Part shown: positions 37,268 through 37,597 of the stretch, in pieces | How positions within the stretch are numbered: position 1 is the first letter of the stretch | Layout of the letters: every line of letters starts with the position of its first letter | Program-made: the position numbers and the translations under genes | The notes under the pieces: model-generated | What the model was told of the DNA's origin: nothing | Seen by the model: the letters and a program-made list of their open reading frames with translations, nothing else | Database searches by the model: none | Source: JAJTHJ01 sp046316025 | GTDB taxonomy: Bacteria; Pseudomonadota; Gammaproteobacteria; Burkholderiales; Burkholderiaceae_F | Direction of reading: 5' to 3' | Length of the DNA: 37,597 nucleotides | Assembly: GCA_046316025.1 (NCBI GenBank) | Contig: JBKCXU010000096.1 | Location: forward strand, 1-37,597

Positions 37268-37597
37268 TCAGATCGAGGTGGTCCCGGGAATCGGCGGCAG
37301 CGGCAGCCGCACGTCGCCGCATTGCGCGCGGTGCCGCAGCGCGTGGTCGATCAGCACCAGCGCCAGCATCGCCTCGGCAATCGGGGTGGCGCGGATGCCG
37401 ACGCAGGGATCGTGGCGGCCATGCGTTTCGACCGTCACCGCTTGGTTGCGCCGATCGATCGAGCGGCGCGGCAGGCGAATGCTGGAGGTGGGTTTGATCG
37501 CGATGGCGACCTCGATGTCCTGCCCCGTCGAGATACCGCCCAGCACGCCGCCCGCGTGGTTGGTGGCAAAGCCTTCCGGCAGCAACTCGTCTTCATG
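37268..37597 (-). CDS. aroC: Chorismate synthase, C-terminal 109 residues (5' part outside window)
   Basis: Last enzyme of the shikimate pathway, using reduced FMN to make chorismate. The window contains only the C-terminal part: NHAGGVLGGISTGQDIEV, RHDPCVGIRATPIAEAM and LVLIDHALRHRAQ are diagnostic. The reading frame is open to the right edge (HEDELLPEGFA), so the in-frame ATG at 37585 is internal and not the true start. The next gene starts 1 nt after its stop. Confidence 0.96.
   Translation of the reverse strand, partial: HEDELLPEGFATNHAGGVLGGISTGQDIEVAIAIKPTSSIRLPRRSIDRRNQAVTVETHGRHDPCVGIRATPIAEAMLALVLIDHALRHRAQCGDVRLPLPPIPGTTSI

Overview
This is a high-GC chromosomal segment that I read as betaproteobacterial, most likely Burkholderiales or a close relative. 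The evidence is the gene order leuC-leuD-leuB-asd-fimV-truA-trpF-trpB-trpA-accD-folC-SPOR-cvpA-purF-metZ, the tmRNA tag ANDERFALAA, and the gyrA / MTA-SAH deaminase / ubiG / HAD phosphatase neighbourhood shared with Pseudomonas. Nearly everything is core metabolism on long, tightly packed minus-strand operons. I see no phage, IS element, CRISPR array or tRNA gene.

Layout. Positions 1-1926 hold the N-terminal 642 codons of gyrA (minus), diverging from a plus-strand amidohydrolase and an OmpA-family protein that ends at a bidirectional terminator (about 4264-4290). A convergent unknown lipoprotein-like gene (4306-5358, minus) is followed by the plus-strand run ubiG, HAD phosphatase (gph/mupP-like) and a large AsmA-like DUF748 protein. 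The tmRNA gene ssrA (10429-10819) follows, with its own terminator. From there to the right end every protein gene is on the minus strand: acs, a small membrane protein, a TPR protein and a two-subunit sodium:acetate-type symporter (14420-16402 and 10890-14273); metZ (16526-17722); a glycosyltransferase (17843-19009); the purF-cvpA-SPOR-folC-accD-trpA-trpB-trpF-truA block; fimV; asd; leuB, leuD, leuC; then an M48 lipoprotein protease, an MFS transporter and the 3' end of aroC.

The most interesting element is a short RNA structure upstream of metZ. At 17820-17768 (minus) lies a sequence that matches the SAM-II riboswitch fold (P1 stem, crossing loop, GC/GC pseudoknot and a GCTAAA segment). It is followed by an intrinsic terminator 6 nt before the metZ start codon. 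A 9-bp antiterminator helix is also present that is mutually exclusive with both the aptamer pseudoknot and the terminator. This amounts to a readable design for a transcriptional SAM-off switch on methionine synthesis. It lies directly after the stop codon of a glycosyltransferase gene that separates purF from metZ.

Other notable points are a trpB whose C-terminus runs into a cluster of repeat palindromes that supply its last codons and stop; a second REP-like palindrome after purF; a Gln at GyrA position 83; a roughly 125-residue Ala/Lys-rich insertion in the symporter; and a compact acs-to-symporter cluster that links two uncharacterised proteins to acetate use.
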